A stretch of 64,000 nt of DNA from Buttiauxella noackiae ATCC 51607 (GTDB lineage Bacteria; Pseudomonadota; Gammaproteobacteria; Enterobacterales; Enterobacteriaceae). Below are positions 11,191 through 21,475 of this stretch, piece after piece. How positions within the stretch are numbered: the first letter of the stretch is position 1; each line of letters begins with the position of its first letter. The DNA lies in NCBI RefSeq assembly GCF_001654865.1, contig NZ_LXEO01000016.1, positions 1-64,000 of the forward strand, in the 5' to 3' direction. The position numbers were made by a program, and so were the translations under genes. A model generated the notes under the pieces. That model saw only the letters and a list, made by a program, of their open reading frames with translations, had not been told where the DNA came from and did no database searches.

Positions 11191-11442
11191 ATGAAACCGA
11201 CCACTCAACCTATCGATAAACAGTCGCTAATTATTGAAGCCAACAAAGTAATCCGTGCCCATGAAGATTTCATGCATGGAATGGAAGCAACTGACGTCGA
11301 ACAAAAAAACGGAGTGCTGGTATTCAAAGGTGAATACTTCCTTGATGAGCAAGGCTTACCTACCGGCAAAAGCACCGCAGTATTTAATATGTTTAAACAT
11401 CTTGCACATGTGTTTGCTGAAAAATATCACCTGCAAGACTAA
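11191..11442 (+). CDS. yciN: DUF2498 family protein YciN
   Basis: An 83-residue cytoplasmic protein of the enterobacterial YciN family, function unknown. It begins [13 protein letters not shown] and ends FAEKYHLQD, with no membrane segment. AAAGGAGG lies 6 bases before the ATG. It diverges from topA and converges on sohB, sharing a terminator. Confidence 0.93.
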   Translation: MKPTTQPIDKQSLIIEANKVIRAHEDFMHGMEATDVEQKNGVLVFKGEYFLDEQGLPTGKSTAVFNMFKHLAHVFAEKYHLQD

Positions 11443-11445
11443 ACA

Positions 11446-11474
11446 AAAAAACGAGGCCAAATGGCCTCGTTTTT
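11446..11474. terminator. Bidirectional terminator between yciN and sohB
   Basis: ACGAGGCC (11451-11458), loop AAAT, GGCCTCGT (11463-11470), flanked by A and T runs on both sides. It serves both convergent genes. Confidence 0.88.
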
Positions 11475-11493
11475 CATCACGCAATGAATTTGA

Positions 11494-12543
11494 TTACAAT
11501 AGTGGTTTTTCACCACGTTGCCACCAGCGCAGCAACAGATTATCAAGGCTGTTTGCCGCACTACCGGTAAAACGGTCCATCATTTTTTTACGGCGCGTAT
11601 AGTGAACGTTGATCACTTCGCGGTCTTTCATCAGATTAATCAGCAAATCATCGCTGGTACTCACCGCATCGACCAACCCTTTTTCTAAAGCTTGAGTGCC
11701 GTACCAATGTTCACCAGTCGCCACAGAATCAATATCTAATGATGGGCGCATATCGTGTACAAACTGCTTAAACAGCTGGTGGGTTTCGTTAAGGTCTTCA
11801 CGGAATTTCTCGCGCCCCTGCTCGGTGTTTTCACCAAACAGTGTCAGTGTGCGTTTGTACTGCCCTGCAGTATGCAACTCAACATCTATATCATTGCGTT
11901 TTAGCAAGCGATGGAAGTTTGGAACCTGCGCCACAACACCAATCGAGCCGATAATAGAAAACGGTGCAGCGACAATTTTATCCGCCACACACGCCATCAT
12001 ATAACCACCGCTGGCAGCGACTTTGTCCACGGCAACCGTCAGACGTACTTTACTGTCACGCAGACGCTGTAATTGTGATGCTGCGAGCCCGTAGCCATGA
12101 ACGACACCACCAGGGCTTTCCAGACGCAGCAGAACCTCATCTTCAGGTTTCACCACGGCCAACACAGCGGTTATCTCTTCGCGCAAAGAAGTGACTTCGT
12201 GAGCATCCATACTTCCTTTAAAATCCAATACATAAAGTGTTGGTTTGTCAGAAATAACCGTTTCACCACGTTTAGCGCGTGCTTTAGCTTGTTTCGCTTC
12301 GAGTTTGTGCTTTTTCTTTTGAGCTTTATGCCAGAGTTTTTGCTGATGGCCATCAAGCCTTGCCACCTGCATTTCTTCCTGCATTTCCTGGTATTGTTCA
12401 CTTAAATTGGTGAGATGCAGCTCACCTCGCTGATGTCTTTTACGACTGGCAACATTCACGATTATTGTGACAAGTATGCCAATAGCCGCAACGACCGTGA
12501 TAATTTTCGCCAAAAACAACCCATAGTTTGCAATCAGATCCAC
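11494..12543 (-). CDS. sohB: Inner-membrane S49 peptidase
   Basis: SohB, 349 residues as in E. coli, a SppA-type serine peptidase. An N-terminal membrane anchor (about 8-30) is followed by a charged, Lys-rich linker (about 40-100) and the S49 domain. The expected Ser-Lys dyad is Ser178 (KVAASGGYM) and Lys230 (AGQYKR). In E. coli it was found as a multicopy suppressor of htrA (degP) loss. The 260 bp to yciK carry divergent promoters. Confidence 0.95.
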   Translation of the reverse strand: MDLIANYGLFLAKIITVVAAIGILVTIIVNVASRKRHQRGELHLTNLSEQYQEMQEEMQVARLDGHQQKLWHKAQKKKHKLEAKQAKARAKRGETVISDKPTLYVLDFKGSMDAHEVTSLREEITAVLAVVKPEDEVLLRLESPGGVVHGYGLAASQLQRLRDSKVRLTVAVDKVAASGGYMMACVADKIVAAPFSIIGSIGVVAQVPNFHRLLKRNDIDVELHTAGQYKRTLTLFGENTEQGREKFREDLNETHQLFKQFVHDMRPSLDIDSVATGEHWYGTQALEKGLVDAVSTSDDLLINLMKDREVINVHYTRRKKMMDRFTGSAANSLDNLLLRWWQRGEKPLL

Positions 12544-12803
12544 GCTTTCCGCCTTCCATTCAGAGCATTAAATATCTGTCGCCCAGTGTAACCGAGCCGT
12601 GATTCTACGTCTGCAAGCAACTATAAATGCTGCGAGCCCTGTTCCTGAATGTCTTTATCGACATGAAACTTTTGCAAAATGTTAATCAAAGGTATTGTCT
12701 CCTGTCGCCTGATTGAAATAACCAGTTCTTTCAGGCATAAAGCCTAAAGGTTATAAATCCGAGAAATAAGACGTGAGCAAAAGCATCGCGCGAGGAGTTG
12801 AGA

Positions 12804-13565
12804 GTGCACTATCAACCGAAAACAGATTTACTGCTAAATCGCATCATTTTAGTCACCGGTGCCAGTGATGGTATCGGACGAGAAGCCGCGTTAACTTATG
12901 CACGTTATGGCGCAAGAGTCATTCTACTTGGCCGCAGCGAAGATAAACTGCGTAGAGTCGCTCATGAAATCAATACCCGTTATGGCAGCTTGCCAAACTG
13001 GTTTACCCTGGATTTTTCAAACGCAACACCTGAAGACTGCCATACCCTTGCGCAAAAGCTTGCGGGACTTATTCCCCGCTTAGATGGTGTGCTGCACAAT
13101 GCTGGTATTCTCGGCGATATTTGCCCAATGGATGAACAAGATCCGCAAACGTGGCAGAACGTGATGCAGGTAAATGTAAACGTCACGTTCTTCCTGACTC
13201 AGGCATTACTTCCTTTATTACTCAAATCTGATGCCGGTTCGCTAGTGTTCACAAGCTCAAGTGTAGGCCGTCAGGGGCGTGCGGGTTGGGGTGCTTACGC
13301 GGTATCAAAATTTGCCACCGAAGGTATGATGCAAGTGCTGGCGGAAGAATATAAACAACATAATTTACGCGTCAATTGCATAAACCCCGGTGGGACACGC
13401 ACTGCAATGCGTGCTAGTGCATTCCCCACAGAAGATCCTGAAAAGCTGAAAACGCCACGGGATCTCATGCCGCTCTATTTATGGCTGATGGGCGATGACA
13501 GTCGTCGTAAAACAGGCATGAGCTTTGATGCTCAACCCAACCGCAAACCAGGAATTTCCGAATGA
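12804..13565 (+). CDS. yciK: Short-chain dehydrogenase YciK
   Basis: NAD(P)-dependent SDR oxidoreductase of unproven substrate. The Rossmann motif TGASDGIG lies at residues 18-25, the active-site Ser stretch FTSSSVG near 142, and YxxxK in GAYAVSKFA. I use GTG 12804 (VHYQPK, as in E. coli MHYQPK) because GAGGAG lies six bases upstream, giving 253 residues; a TTG at 12798 abuts that site. The stop overlaps the btuR start (ATGA), so the two are translationally coupled. Confidence 0.93.
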   Translation: MHYQPKTDLLLNRIILVTGASDGIGREAALTYARYGARVILLGRSEDKLRRVAHEINTRYGSLPNWFTLDFSNATPEDCHTLAQKLAGLIPRLDGVLHNAGILGDICPMDEQDPQTWQNVMQVNVNVTFFLTQALLPLLLKSDAGSLVFTSSSVGRQGRAGWGAYAVSKFATEGMMQVLAEEYKQHNLRVNCINPGGTRTAMRASAFPTEDPEKLKTPRDLMPLYLWLMGDDSRRKTGMSFDAQPNRKPGISE

Positions 13566-14152
13566 GTGAAGATCGTCACCAACAGCGTCAGCAACGTCAA
13601 AAAGAGAAAGTCGATGCACGAGTCGCTGCTGCACAAGAAGAACGAGGTATTTTGATTGTCTTTACCGGCAACGGAAAAGGTAAAACCACAGCGGCCTTTG
13701 GCACCGCCACTCGTGCGGTAGGCCACGGTAAGAAAGTAGGCGTAATCCAGTTCATCAAGGGCCAGTGGCCAAATGGTGAACGTAACCTATTAGAACCAAT
13801 GGGTGTTGAATTTCAGGTGATGGCGACCGGTTTTACCTGGAATACGCAAAATCGCGAAACCGATACTGCAGCGTGCCTGGAAGTGTGGGAGCATGCAAAG
13901 CGTATGCTGGCAGACGAGACGCTGGATATGGTTATCCTGGACGAAATCACCTACATGGTTGCATACGATTACCTGCCGCTGGAAGAGCTGCTAGTGGCGC
14001 TGACGCAGCGTCCTGTCAACCAGACGGTTATTATTACCGGCCGCGGTTGTCATCGCGATATTCTGGAAGTGGCGGATACGGTCAGTGAGTTAAGGCCGGT
14101 GAAACACGCCTTTGACGCAGGTGTTAAAGCGCAAATTGGTATTGATTATTAA
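13562..14152 (+). CDS. btuR: Cob(I)alamin adenosyltransferase
   Basis: BtuR/CobO, 196 residues. It adenosylates the cobalt of corrinoids with ATP, for adenosylcobalamin synthesis and salvage. The modified P-loop GNGKGKTT is at residues 36-43, and the acidic motif VILDEITY follows near 118. The coupling to yciK by ATGA overlap is conserved in enterics. No cobalamin riboswitch precedes this pair. Confidence 0.97.
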   Translation: MSEDRHQQRQQRQKEKVDARVAAAQEERGILIVFTGNGKGKTTAAFGTATRAVGHGKKVGVIQFIKGQWPNGERNLLEPMGVEFQVMATGFTWNTQNRETDTAACLEVWEHAKRMLADETLDMVILDEITYMVAYDYLPLEELLVALTQRPVNQTVIITGRGCHRDILEVADTVSELRPVKHAFDAGVKAQIGIDY

Positions 14153-14157
14153 AAAAT

Positions 14158-14185
14158 AACCCCTCAATTGAGGGGTTTAGTTTTT
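14158..14185. terminator. Bidirectional terminator between btuR and rluB
   Basis: A perfect 20-bp palindrome (14158-14177) with half-site AACCCCTCAA, preceded by an A run and followed by TAGTTTTT. Confidence 0.8.
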
Positions 14186-15068
14186 AGCTGCTACGCCCAC
14201 CGCGACGGCCGCCGCCGCTACCAGTAGTTTGCGTATGGCGTTTCACCGCACGACGAATCTGGTTCGCCTTCATGCGGCGACGGTCCTTCTCTACCGCCAC
14301 TTTGCTTTCAGTCTCTTCCTGCAACTCTACCAGTTTACGCAGGTAGTTAGTTTGGCCCAGGTCCAGTTCAGTGTAACCACCACGTGGCAGGCCTTTTGGC
14401 AACTGGATGTCACCGTAGCGCACACGAATCAGGCGGCTAACCTGCACACCGACTGCTTCCCACAGGCGGCGTACTTCACGGTTGCGGCCTTCAGTAAGAG
14501 TAACGTTGTACCATTGGTTAATGCCTTCACCACCGGTAAATTTGATGGTTTTAAACGCGGCTGGGCCATCTTCAAGCTGCACACCGCGGCCCAGTTGCTT
14601 CACTTTTACGTCGTCAACTTCACCGAACACACGTACTGCGTATTCTCGCTCCACTTCACGACTTGGGTGCATCAGGCGGTTTGCCAGCTCACCGTCGGTG
14701 GTGAAAAGTAACAAACCGCAGGTATTCACATCCAGACGACCGACAGCAATCCAGCGCGCGCCGCGCAGTTTTGGTAAACGATCAAATACGGTTGGGCGCC
14801 CTTCCGGGTCATTACGCGTACACAATTCGCCTTCTGGCTTGTAGTAAGCCAACACGCGGCAAATTTGTTCTGCAGATTCTTTAATGGAAATCAGGTGACC
14901 ATCAATACGGATTTTCAGGGCCTGTGTTACTTCAACACGGTCACCTAATTTGGCAATTTTGCCATCCACACTGACACGGCCGGCAGAGATAATGGTTTCA
15001 ATCTCACGACGTGAACCATGGCCTGCACGGGCCAAAACTTTTTGTAACTTTTCGCTCTTATCGCTCAT
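14184..15068 (-). CDS. rluB: 23S rRNA pseudouridine(2605) synthase
   Basis: RluB, 294 residues (291 in E. coli). It isomerises U2605 of 23S rRNA. The N-terminal S4 RNA-binding domain (about 6-66) is followed by the RsuA-type catalytic domain with Asp113 in [12 protein letters not shown]. The tail (about 255-294) is Arg/Gly-rich and basic ([12 protein letters not shown]), likely disordered and RNA-binding. The gap to yciO is 95 bp, so it may have its own promoter. Confidence 0.96.
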   Translation of the reverse strand: MSDKSEKLQKVLARAGHGSRREIETIISAGRVSVDGKIAKLGDRVEVTQALKIRIDGHLISIKESAEQICRVLAYYKPEGELCTRNDPEGRPTVFDRLPKLRGARWIAVGRLDVNTCGLLLFTTDGELANRLMHPSREVEREYAVRVFGEVDDVKVKQLGRGVQLEDGPAAFKTIKFTGGEGINQWYNVTLTEGRNREVRRLWEAVGVQVSRLIRVRYGDIQLPKGLPRGGYTELDLGQTNYLRKLVELQEETESKVAVEKDRRRMKANQIRRAVKRHTQTTGSGGGRRGGRSS

Positions 15069-15163
15069 TGAGCTTCCTCGGGTGTCGCCTTCACAGGCGT
15101 CGAATTGGGATAATGAAGCATATCAGCCCCATTTTAGGCCGCACAGTATAGCCGCAGATGCAC

Positions 15164-15784
15164 TTATAAGAAAGGCTTAGCGTCACCGGCGCCTTCGCGG
15201 ATAACAACAGGTGCATCCTCAGTTAAATCAACAACCGTAGTCGGTTGCTGCCCAAGGTAACCACCGTGGATAACTAAATCGACAACCTTTTCGAGACGAT
15301 CTTTAATTTCTTCTGGATCTGACTCGGTAAATTCACTGCCTGGCAGCATCAACGATGTTGATAACATCGGTTGATCCAGTACTTCCAGTAACGCCAGCGC
15401 AATCGGGTTGGAAGGAACACGTAAGCCAATCGTTTTACGTTTTTCCTGCAACAAACGGCGCGGGACTTCTTTGGTGCCTTTTAAAATAAAGGTGTAATTA
15501 CCTGGCGTGTTATTTTTGATTAAGCGAAACGCCACATTATCAACAAATGCATATGTTGAAAGCTCGGACAAATCCCGGCACATCAACGTAAAATTATGCC
15601 CATCAGGCAAGTGGCGAATGCGGCAAATGCGCTCCATTGCCGTTTTGTCTTCAAGTTTACAGCCCAATGCATAACCCGAGTCGGTTGGGTAGACAATAAC
15701 GCCGCCCTTACGAACAATTTCAACGGCCTGGTTAATCAGACGCTGTTGTGGGTTATCCGGGTGAATATAGAAAAATTGACTCAT
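15164..15784 (-). CDS. yciO: YrdC/Sua5-like protein YciO
   Basis: A 206-residue YrdC-fold protein. The family includes threonylcarbamoyl-AMP synthases (TsaC/Sua5), but YciO is a paralogue whose cellular role is less certain. Nucleotide-binding features include the KxR stretch RIRHLPDGHNF and the conserved segment RVPSNPIALALL. Its ATG overlaps the rnm stop (ATGA), so it is translated together with rnm. Confidence 0.93.
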   Translation of the reverse strand: MSQFFYIHPDNPQQRLINQAVEIVRKGGVIVYPTDSGYALGCKLEDKTAMERICRIRHLPDGHNFTLMCRDLSELSTYAFVDNVAFRLIKNNTPGNYTFILKGTKEVPRRLLQEKRKTIGLRVPSNPIALALLEVLDQPMLSTSLMLPGSEFTESDPEEIKDRLEKVVDLVIHGGYLGQQPTTVVDLTEDAPVVIREGAGDAKPFL

Positions 15785-16662
15785 AGTGCCCTCTCTTTTG
15801 CAATGTGCCCGCTATCCCAATTCTGCCAGACAGGTACTACACCGCCTGGCAGCCAGAGCTTGCGCCCAAGCTCAATCCACGCACACGGCATATGGAAATC
15901 TGAGCCCTGCGACGCCAGCAAATTAAATTGCTGTGCGTAACTTGCAAGCTGGGTGCGCTCATTTGGGGCTTGCTGACACTGCGCGACTTCCATCGCATCG
16001 CCACCACTTTCGGCAAACTGCGCCAGCAACCTTTTCAGCCATTTAGCGGTCAGATCATAACGGCCCGGATGTGCCAGAACCGCTTGCCCGCCAGAATGAT
16101 GAATCACATCAATAGCTTGTTCTATTGTACACCACTGTGGCGGAACGTAACCGGTTTTCCCTTTTGCAAGATATTTCTTAAACACATCAGCCATTGTATT
16201 GGCTTTGCCACATTCCACCAGATAACGGGCAAAATGGCCGCGGGTCACTTCACCACCGTTGGCGTGGCGCATGGCACCTTCAAGCGCGCCGGGGATATTC
16301 GCCTTTTCAAGCCGTTCAGCGATTAAAGCCGCGCGTTGTACACGGCGTTCACTTTGTTCGCCCAGAAACGCCAGCAGCGCCGGGTGATTTTCATCAACAC
16401 CTAGCCCAACTATGTGTATTTCATGGTTTTCCCAAACGGTGGAGATCTCCACACCGCTGATTAAACGCAAAGGCAATTGCAGACGTGATACCGCTTCCCT
16501 TGCAGCAGCAATTCCGGCTACTGTGTCATGGTCGGTGATTGCCAAAATACCAACACGCATATCCACGGCTCGTTGTACTAACGCTTCTGGCGTTAACAGG
16601 CCATCTGATGCGGTGGTATGGCTATGTAAGTCGTAAATCACCGCTAGTGTTGGTTGGCTCAA
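15781..16662 (-). CDS. rnm: PHP-domain 5'-3' exoribonuclease Rnm (YciV)
   Basis: RNase AM, a PHP phosphoesterase that trims 5' ends of rRNA precursors in E. coli and is also active on 3',5'-bisphosphonucleotides. The metal site begins HSH in YDLHSHTTASDG, with AITDHDT near residue 47 and QGSDFH near the C terminus. The TTG start at 16662 (LSQPTLAVIY) has GGAG six bases upstream and gives 293 residues, the E. coli length; the longer in-frame extension to 16704 has no family counterpart. It diverges from the trp operon. Confidence 0.94.
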   Translation of the reverse strand: MSQPTLAVIYDLHSHTTASDGLLTPEALVQRAVDMRVGILAITDHDTVAGIAAAREAVSRLQLPLRLISGVEISTVWENHEIHIVGLGVDENHPALLAFLGEQSERRVQRAALIAERLEKANIPGALEGAMRHANGGEVTRGHFARYLVECGKANTMADVFKKYLAKGKTGYVPPQWCTIEQAIDVIHHSGGQAVLAHPGRYDLTAKWLKRLLAQFAESGGDAMEVAQCQQAPNERTQLASYAQQFNLLASQGSDFHMPCAWIELGRKLWLPGGVVPVWQNWDSGHIAKERAL

Positions 16663-16738
16663 AATAACTCCGGGTTTGTTAATAAAAAGAAAAACGCCGC
16701 TCATGATAGCGATTTTCCTTCATAACTAAAAATCGCTA

Positions 16739-16772
16739 TTGACTTTGATTCATTGAACTAGTTAACTAGTAC
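16739..16772 (+). promoter_or_regulatory. trp promoter and TrpR operator
   Basis: -35 TTGACT (16739-16744), 17-bp spacer, -10 TTAACT (16762-16767). The TrpR operator GAACTAGTTAACTAGTAC (16755-16772) overlaps the -10 and is nearly identical to E. coli, so tryptophan-bound TrpR should block RNA polymerase. Confidence 0.95.
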
Positions 16773-16801
16773 GCAAGTTCACACGAGAAAGGTATCTGAT
16801 A

Positions 16802-16846
16802 ATGAAAGCGATAATCCGCATGCATAGCTGGTGGCGTACTTCCTGA
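16802..16846 (+). CDS. trpL: trp operon leader peptide
   Basis: A 14-residue leader peptide, MKAIIRMHSWWRTS, with tandem Trp codons at 10-11, exactly placed for attenuation. Ribosome stalling at WW when charged tRNA-Trp is scarce lets segments 2 and 3 pair and prevents the terminator. The N-terminal half differs from E. coli, but the WWRTS end is conserved. AAAGG lies 8 bases upstream. Confidence 0.95.
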   Translation: MKAIIRMHSWWRTS

Positions 16847-16893
16847 TAACGGGCAGTGTAATCGCTATGGCTGTAGTTCAGCCCAGATACCAG

Positions 16894-16920
16894 GCCCGCC
16901 AATGAAGCGGGCTTTTTTTT
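16894..16920 (+). terminator. trp attenuator (3:4 terminator)
   Basis: GCCCGC (16894-16899), loop, GCGGGC (16907-16912), followed by eight T. The pause hairpin and antiterminator strands lie between the leader stop and this element. It ends 23 bases before trpE. Confidence 0.93.
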
Positions 16921-16942
16921 GAACAAAATATGAGAGCAAAAA

Positions 16943-18505
16943 ATGCAAACACAAAAACCAGCGCTCGAATTACTGATTAACGACGCGCCATATCGTGATA
17001 ACCCGACAGCCGTTTTTCACCAGTTGTGCGGCGCACGTCCTGCAACCTTACTGCTCGAATCCGCCGATATCGACAGTAAGGACGATTTAAAAAGCCTGCT
17101 GTTAGTTGATAGTGCGCTGCGTATTACCGCCTTGGGTGACACTGTCACCATTCACGCTCTTTCAGAGAATGGTGCATCATTGCTCCCATTGCTGGATGCG
17201 GCGCTGCCTGCAGGCGTTGAGAATAAGCATTCCCCACAAGGCCGCGTGCTGCGGTTCCCGGCTATCAGTTCGCTGTTGGATGAAGACGCGCGCCTGTGTT
17301 CCCTGTCAGTTTTTGATGCGTTCCGTATCATGCAGGAGCTGGTAACAGTGCCCGAAAACGAGCGTGAAGCGATGTTCTTTGGCGGCTTGTTTGCATACGA
17401 TCTGGTTGCAGGGTTTGAAGACTTGCCCGCTCTAAAGCAAGACAACAACTGCCCTGACTACTGTTTCTACCTGGCAGAAACATTGTTGGTTATCGACCAT
17501 CAGAAAAAACACACCCGCATTCAGGCCAGCTTGTTCACCCCATCAGCTTCAGAAAAACAGCGTTTGATTCAGCGTTCTGAACAACTGAGCAAGCAGTTGC
17601 AACAGGAACCTTCTGCGTTACCAGTGCAAAAAGTGGAACGCATGACCTGCGAATGCAATCAGAGTGATGAAGAGTTTGGCGATGTGGTGCGCAAAATGCA
17701 GAAAGCCATTCGCATCGGTGAGATTTTCCAGGTTGTCCCATCGCGCCGTTTCTCACTGCCGTGCCCTTCTCCACTTGCCGCTTACCAGACACTGAAGAAG
17801 AGCAACCCAAGCCCGTACATGTTCTTTATGCAGGATAACGATTTCACTCTGTTTGGTGCGTCACCAGAAAGCTCGCTGAAATATGATGCGAAATCACGTC
17901 AGATTGAAATTTACCCCATTGCCGGTACTCGTCCACGCGGTCGCCGTGCTGATGGCTCGCTTGATCGTGACCTCGACAGCCGCATTGAGCTAGAAATGCG
18001 TACTGACCATAAAGAGATGTCCGAACATCTAATGCTGGTTGACCTGGCGCGTAACGACCTGGCACGTATTTGCACGCCGGGCAGTCGTTATGTTGCTGAC
18101 CTGACTAAAGTCGACCGTTACTCCTTTGTGATGCACCTGGTTTCTCGGGTTGTTGGCGAACTGCATAAAGACCTCGACGTACTCCATGCTTACCGGGCCT
18201 GCATGAATATGGGCACGCTGAGCGGCGCCCCGAAAGTGCGCGCTATGCAGCTAATTGCCAAAGCTGAAGGTGTTCGCCGTGGCAGCTACGGCGGTGCCGT
18301 CGGCTACTTTACCGCTCATGGCGATTTAGACACCTGTATCGTTATTCGCTCCGCCTATGTCGAAAACGGCATCGCCACGGTACAGGCAGGGGCTGGCGTA
18401 GTGCTTGATTCCGTACCTCAGTCCGAAGCTGACGAAACCCGTAACAAAGCCCGCGCTGTACTGCGCGCTATCGCTACCGCGCATCACGCACAGGAGATTT
18501 TCTGA
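16943..18505 (+). CDS. trpE: Anthranilate synthase component I
   Basis: Converts chorismate and ammonia to anthranilate, with TrpD supplying the glutamine amidotransferase. 520 residues. The tryptophan feedback site includes LLES (residues 37-40), with Glu39 and Ser40 as in Salmonella. The chorismate-binding domain holds [17 protein letters not shown] and [10 protein letters not shown]. The stop overlaps the trpD ATG (TGATG), giving translational coupling. Confidence 0.98.
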   Translation: MQTQKPALELLINDAPYRDNPTAVFHQLCGARPATLLLESADIDSKDDLKSLLLVDSALRITALGDTVTIHALSENGASLLPLLDAALPAGVENKHSPQGRVLRFPAISSLLDEDARLCSLSVFDAFRIMQELVTVPENEREAMFFGGLFAYDLVAGFEDLPALKQDNNCPDYCFYLAETLLVIDHQKKHTRIQASLFTPSASEKQRLIQRSEQLSKQLQQEPSALPVQKVERMTCECNQSDEEFGDVVRKMQKAIRIGEIFQVVPSRRFSLPCPSPLAAYQTLKKSNPSPYMFFMQDNDFTLFGASPESSLKYDAKSRQIEIYPIAGTRPRGRRADGSLDRDLDSRIELEMRTDHKEMSEHLMLVDLARNDLARICTPGSRYVADLTKVDRYSFVMHLVSRVVGELHKDLDVLHAYRACMNMGTLSGAPKVRAMQLIAKAEGVRRGSYGGAVGYFTAHGDLDTCIVIRSAYVENGIATVQAGAGVVLDSVPQSEADETRNKARAVLRAIATAHHAQEIF

Positions 18506-20100
18506 TGGCTGACATTCTGCTGCTCGATAATATCGACTCGTTTACCTATAACCTGGCCGATCAGCTGCGTGCTAACGGACACAATGTCGTCATCTACCGT
18601 AACCATGTTCCCGCACAGACCTTAATTGAGCGTCTGGAAACCATGGACAACCCGGTTCTTATGCTCTCACCAGGCCCAGGCGCACCGAGTGAAGCGGGCT
18701 GTATGCCGGAACTGTTGACTCGCCTGCGTGGCAAATTGCCGATTATCGGTATCTGTCTGGGTCACCAGGCTATTGTTGAAGCTTATGGTGGTTATGTCGG
18801 CCAGGCGGGTGAGATCCTGCATGGTAAAGCATCAATTATCTCCCATGATGGCGAAGCCATGTTTGCCGGTTTACCCAACCCACTGCCGGTTGCGCGCTAC
18901 CACTCATTAGTTGGCAGCAATATTCCGGCGGGTTTAACCATCAACGCTCATTTTGATGGCATGGTAATGGCCGTTCGCCACGATGCTGACCGTGTGTGTG
19001 GTTTCCAGTTCCACCCGGAATCGATTCTGACCACTCACGGCGCGCGTTTACTTGAGCAGACTCTCGACTGGGCATTGCTGAAGTTAAAACAAGCCAACAC
19101 GCTGCAACCGATTCTCGACAAACTGTATAAAGCGCAAACCCTCAGCCGTGAAGAGAGCCACCAGCTATTTGCCGGAATTGTGCGCGGTGAACTCAAGCCA
19201 GAACAGTTGGCGGCAGCACTGGTAAGTATGAAAGTGCGTGGTGAACATCCTAATGAGATTGCTGGTGCAGCCACCGCATTGCTCGAAGCCGCAGCGCCAT
19301 TCCCAAGCCCGGACTATCCGTTTGCCGATATTGTCGGTACTGGTGGCGATGGCAGCAACAGCATCAATATTTCCACCGCCAGCGCATTTGTGGCTGCGGC
19401 CGTGGGCCTGAAAGTTGCGAAACACGGTAACCGTAGCGTTTCCAGTAAATCTGGCTCTTCCGACTTGCTGGCCGCATTTGGTATTAATCTTGAAATGAGT
19501 GCCGAATCATCTCGGAAAGCACTTGATGATTTGGGCGTTTGTTTTCTGTTCGCACCGAAATACCACACCGGATTCCGCCATGCGATGCCTGTGCGTCAGC
19601 AGTTAAAGACGCGCACCTTGTTTAACGTGCTTGGGCCCTTGATTAACCCGGCACATCCACAAATGGCGTTGATTGGCGTTTATAGTGCGGAACTGGTGCT
19701 GCCGATTGCTGAAACACTGCGCGTGTTGGGTTACAAACGGGCAGCAGTCGTACATAGCGGTGGAATGGATGAAGTTTCACTGCATGCCACCACACAAGTT
19801 GCAGAGCTGCATGACGGCGAGATCAAAAGCTACCAGTTGGAAGCGACTGACTTTGGCCTTCCTGCTTATCACCAGGACCAGCTTGCAGGCGGCACACCGG
19901 AAGAAAACCGTGACATTCTCAGCCGCCTGTTACAAGGTAAAGGAGAGACAGCTCATGAGTCCGCTGTGGCGGCAAACGTCGCAATGTTAATGCGTCTACA
20001 TGGGCAAGAAGATCTCAAAGCGAACGCACAACGAGTGCTGGAAGTATTACGCAGCGGCGCAGCATACGACCGGGTAACAGCACTTGCAGGAAGAGGATAA
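18505..20100 (+). CDS. trpD: Fused anthranilate synthase component II / anthranilate phosphoribosyltransferase
   Basis: TrpGD fusion of 531 residues, the enterobacterial arrangement. The class I glutamine amidotransferase domain (1 to about 195) has nucleophile Cys84 in GICLGHQ and His/Glu in FQFHPES. The phosphoribosyltransferase domain (about 200-531) has [14 protein letters not shown] and [13 protein letters not shown]. It performs the first two reactions after chorismate in complex with TrpE. It ends 3 bp before trpC. Confidence 0.98.
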   Translation: MADILLLDNIDSFTYNLADQLRANGHNVVIYRNHVPAQTLIERLETMDNPVLMLSPGPGAPSEAGCMPELLTRLRGKLPIIGICLGHQAIVEAYGGYVGQAGEILHGKASIISHDGEAMFAGLPNPLPVARYHSLVGSNIPAGLTINAHFDGMVMAVRHDADRVCGFQFHPESILTTHGARLLEQTLDWALLKLKQANTLQPILDKLYKAQTLSREESHQLFAGIVRGELKPEQLAAALVSMKVRGEHPNEIAGAATALLEAAAPFPSPDYPFADIVGTGGDGSNSINISTASAFVAAAVGLKVAKHGNRSVSSKSGSSDLLAAFGINLEMSAESSRKALDDLGVCFLFAPKYHTGFRHAMPVRQQLKTRTLFNVLGPLINPAHPQMALIGVYSAELVLPIAETLRVLGYKRAAVVHSGGMDEVSLHATTQVAELHDGEIKSYQLEATDFGLPAYHQDQLAGGTPEENRDILSRLLQGKGETAHESAVAANVAMLMRLHGQEDLKANAQRVLEVLRSGAAYDRVTALAGRG

Positions 20101-20103
20101 GTC

Positions 20104-21465
20104 ATGCAGGACACCGTATTAAAGAAGATCGTCGATGATAAGGCGATTTGGGTTGAAGCGCGTAAGCAACAGCAACCCTTGGCAAGTTTCCAGAACAACA
20201 TTGTACCGGCGACACGTAACTTCTATCACGCACTGCAAGGTGCCCGTACCGCCTTCATTCTGGAGTGCAAAAAAGCCTCTCCATCTAAAGGCGTGATTCG
20301 TGATGATTTCGACCCGGCGCGTATTGCGAATGTTTATAAACATTACGCTTCCGCTATTTCAGTACTGACTGATGAAAAATATTTCCAGGGCAGCTTCGAT
20401 TTCCTGCCTATCGTCAGCAACATCGTCACGCAGCCAGTATTGTGCAAAGACTTTATTATCGACTCGTATCAGATTCACCTGGCCCGTTTTTATCAGGCCG
20501 ATGCTTGTCTGTTGATGTTGTCTGTTCTTAACGACGAGCAGTACCGTCAGCTTGCCGCTGTGGCACATAGCCTGAATATGGGCGTGCTGACCGAAGTGAG
20601 CAATGAAGAAGAGCTCGAGCGCGCAATCACCCTGGGCGCTAAAGTTGTCGGTATCAATAACCGTGACTTGCGTGATTTGTCCATCGATCTGAACCGTACG
20701 CGCCAATTAGCGCCACGTTTGGGACACGGTGTGACAGTTATCAGCGAGTCTGGCATCAGCAACTACGGGCAAATCCGCGAACTTAGCCACTACGCTAATG
20801 GCTTCTTGATTGGTTCAGCCTTGATGGGCGAGGACGATCTGAACGCAGCGGTGCGCCGTGTGACGTTAGGCGAAAACAAAGTATGTGGTCTGACACGTCC
20901 ACAAGATGCCCGCACTGCATATGAAGCAGGTGCTATCTATGGCGGCCTGATCTTCGTGCCATCCTCACCGCGCTTTGTTAGCGAGGAAACCGCCGCATCG
21001 GTGATTGCCGCAGCCCCACTGAAATTTGCTGGTGTGTTCCGCAACACTCCGGTGAGTGAAGTAGTACAGAAAGCCGAAAAATTCACTTTGTCTGCTGTGC
21101 AACTGCATGGTGATGAGAATCAGGCATATATCGACGAGCTACGCGCAATACTTCCGGCGAACGTGCAAATCTGGAAAACCCTGAGCGTGAAAGAGAGTTT
21201 ACCGGCGCGTGATTTAAACCACGTCGACAAATACCTCTTCGACAACGGCCAGGGCGGCAGCGGCCAGCGTTTTGATTGGTCCCTCCTGGCAGGTCAGAAT
21301 CTGGAAAACGTCATTCTGGCTGGCGGACTGGGTGCAGATAATTGCGTCGAAGCAGCAACAACAGGCTGCATAGGTTTAGATTTCAACTCAGGTGTCGAAA
21401 GCGCACCGGGTATTAAAGATGCTAACAAGCTGGCAGCCGTCTTCCAGACGCTGCGGGCTTACTAA
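20104..21465 (+). CDS. trpC: Fused indole-3-glycerol phosphate synthase / phosphoribosylanthranilate isomerase
   Basis: TrpCF bifunctional enzyme, 453 residues. The N-terminal IGPS barrel (about 1-255) has [14 protein letters not shown] and CKDFIID; the C-terminal PRAI barrel (about 256-453) has [10 protein letters not shown] and ends with GLDFNSGVE. It catalyses isomerisation of phosphoribosylanthranilate and then ring closure to indoleglycerol phosphate. Domain fusion is normal for enterics. Confidence 0.98.
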   Translation: MQDTVLKKIVDDKAIWVEARKQQQPLASFQNNIVPATRNFYHALQGARTAFILECKKASPSKGVIRDDFDPARIANVYKHYASAISVLTDEKYFQGSFDFLPIVSNIVTQPVLCKDFIIDSYQIHLARFYQADACLLMLSVLNDEQYRQLAAVAHSLNMGVLTEVSNEEELERAITLGAKVVGINNRDLRDLSIDLNRTRQLAPRLGHGVTVISESGISNYGQIRELSHYANGFLIGSALMGEDDLNAAVRRVTLGENKVCGLTRPQDARTAYEAGAIYGGLIFVPSSPRFVSEETAASVIAAAPLKFAGVFRNTPVSEVVQKAEKFTLSAVQLHGDENQAYIDELRAILPANVQIWKTLSVKESLPARDLNHVDKYLFDNGQGGSGQRFDWSLLAGQNLENVILAGGLGADNCVEAATTGCIGLDFNSGVESAPGIKDANKLAAVFQTLRAY

Positions 21466-21475
21466 GGAAAATATC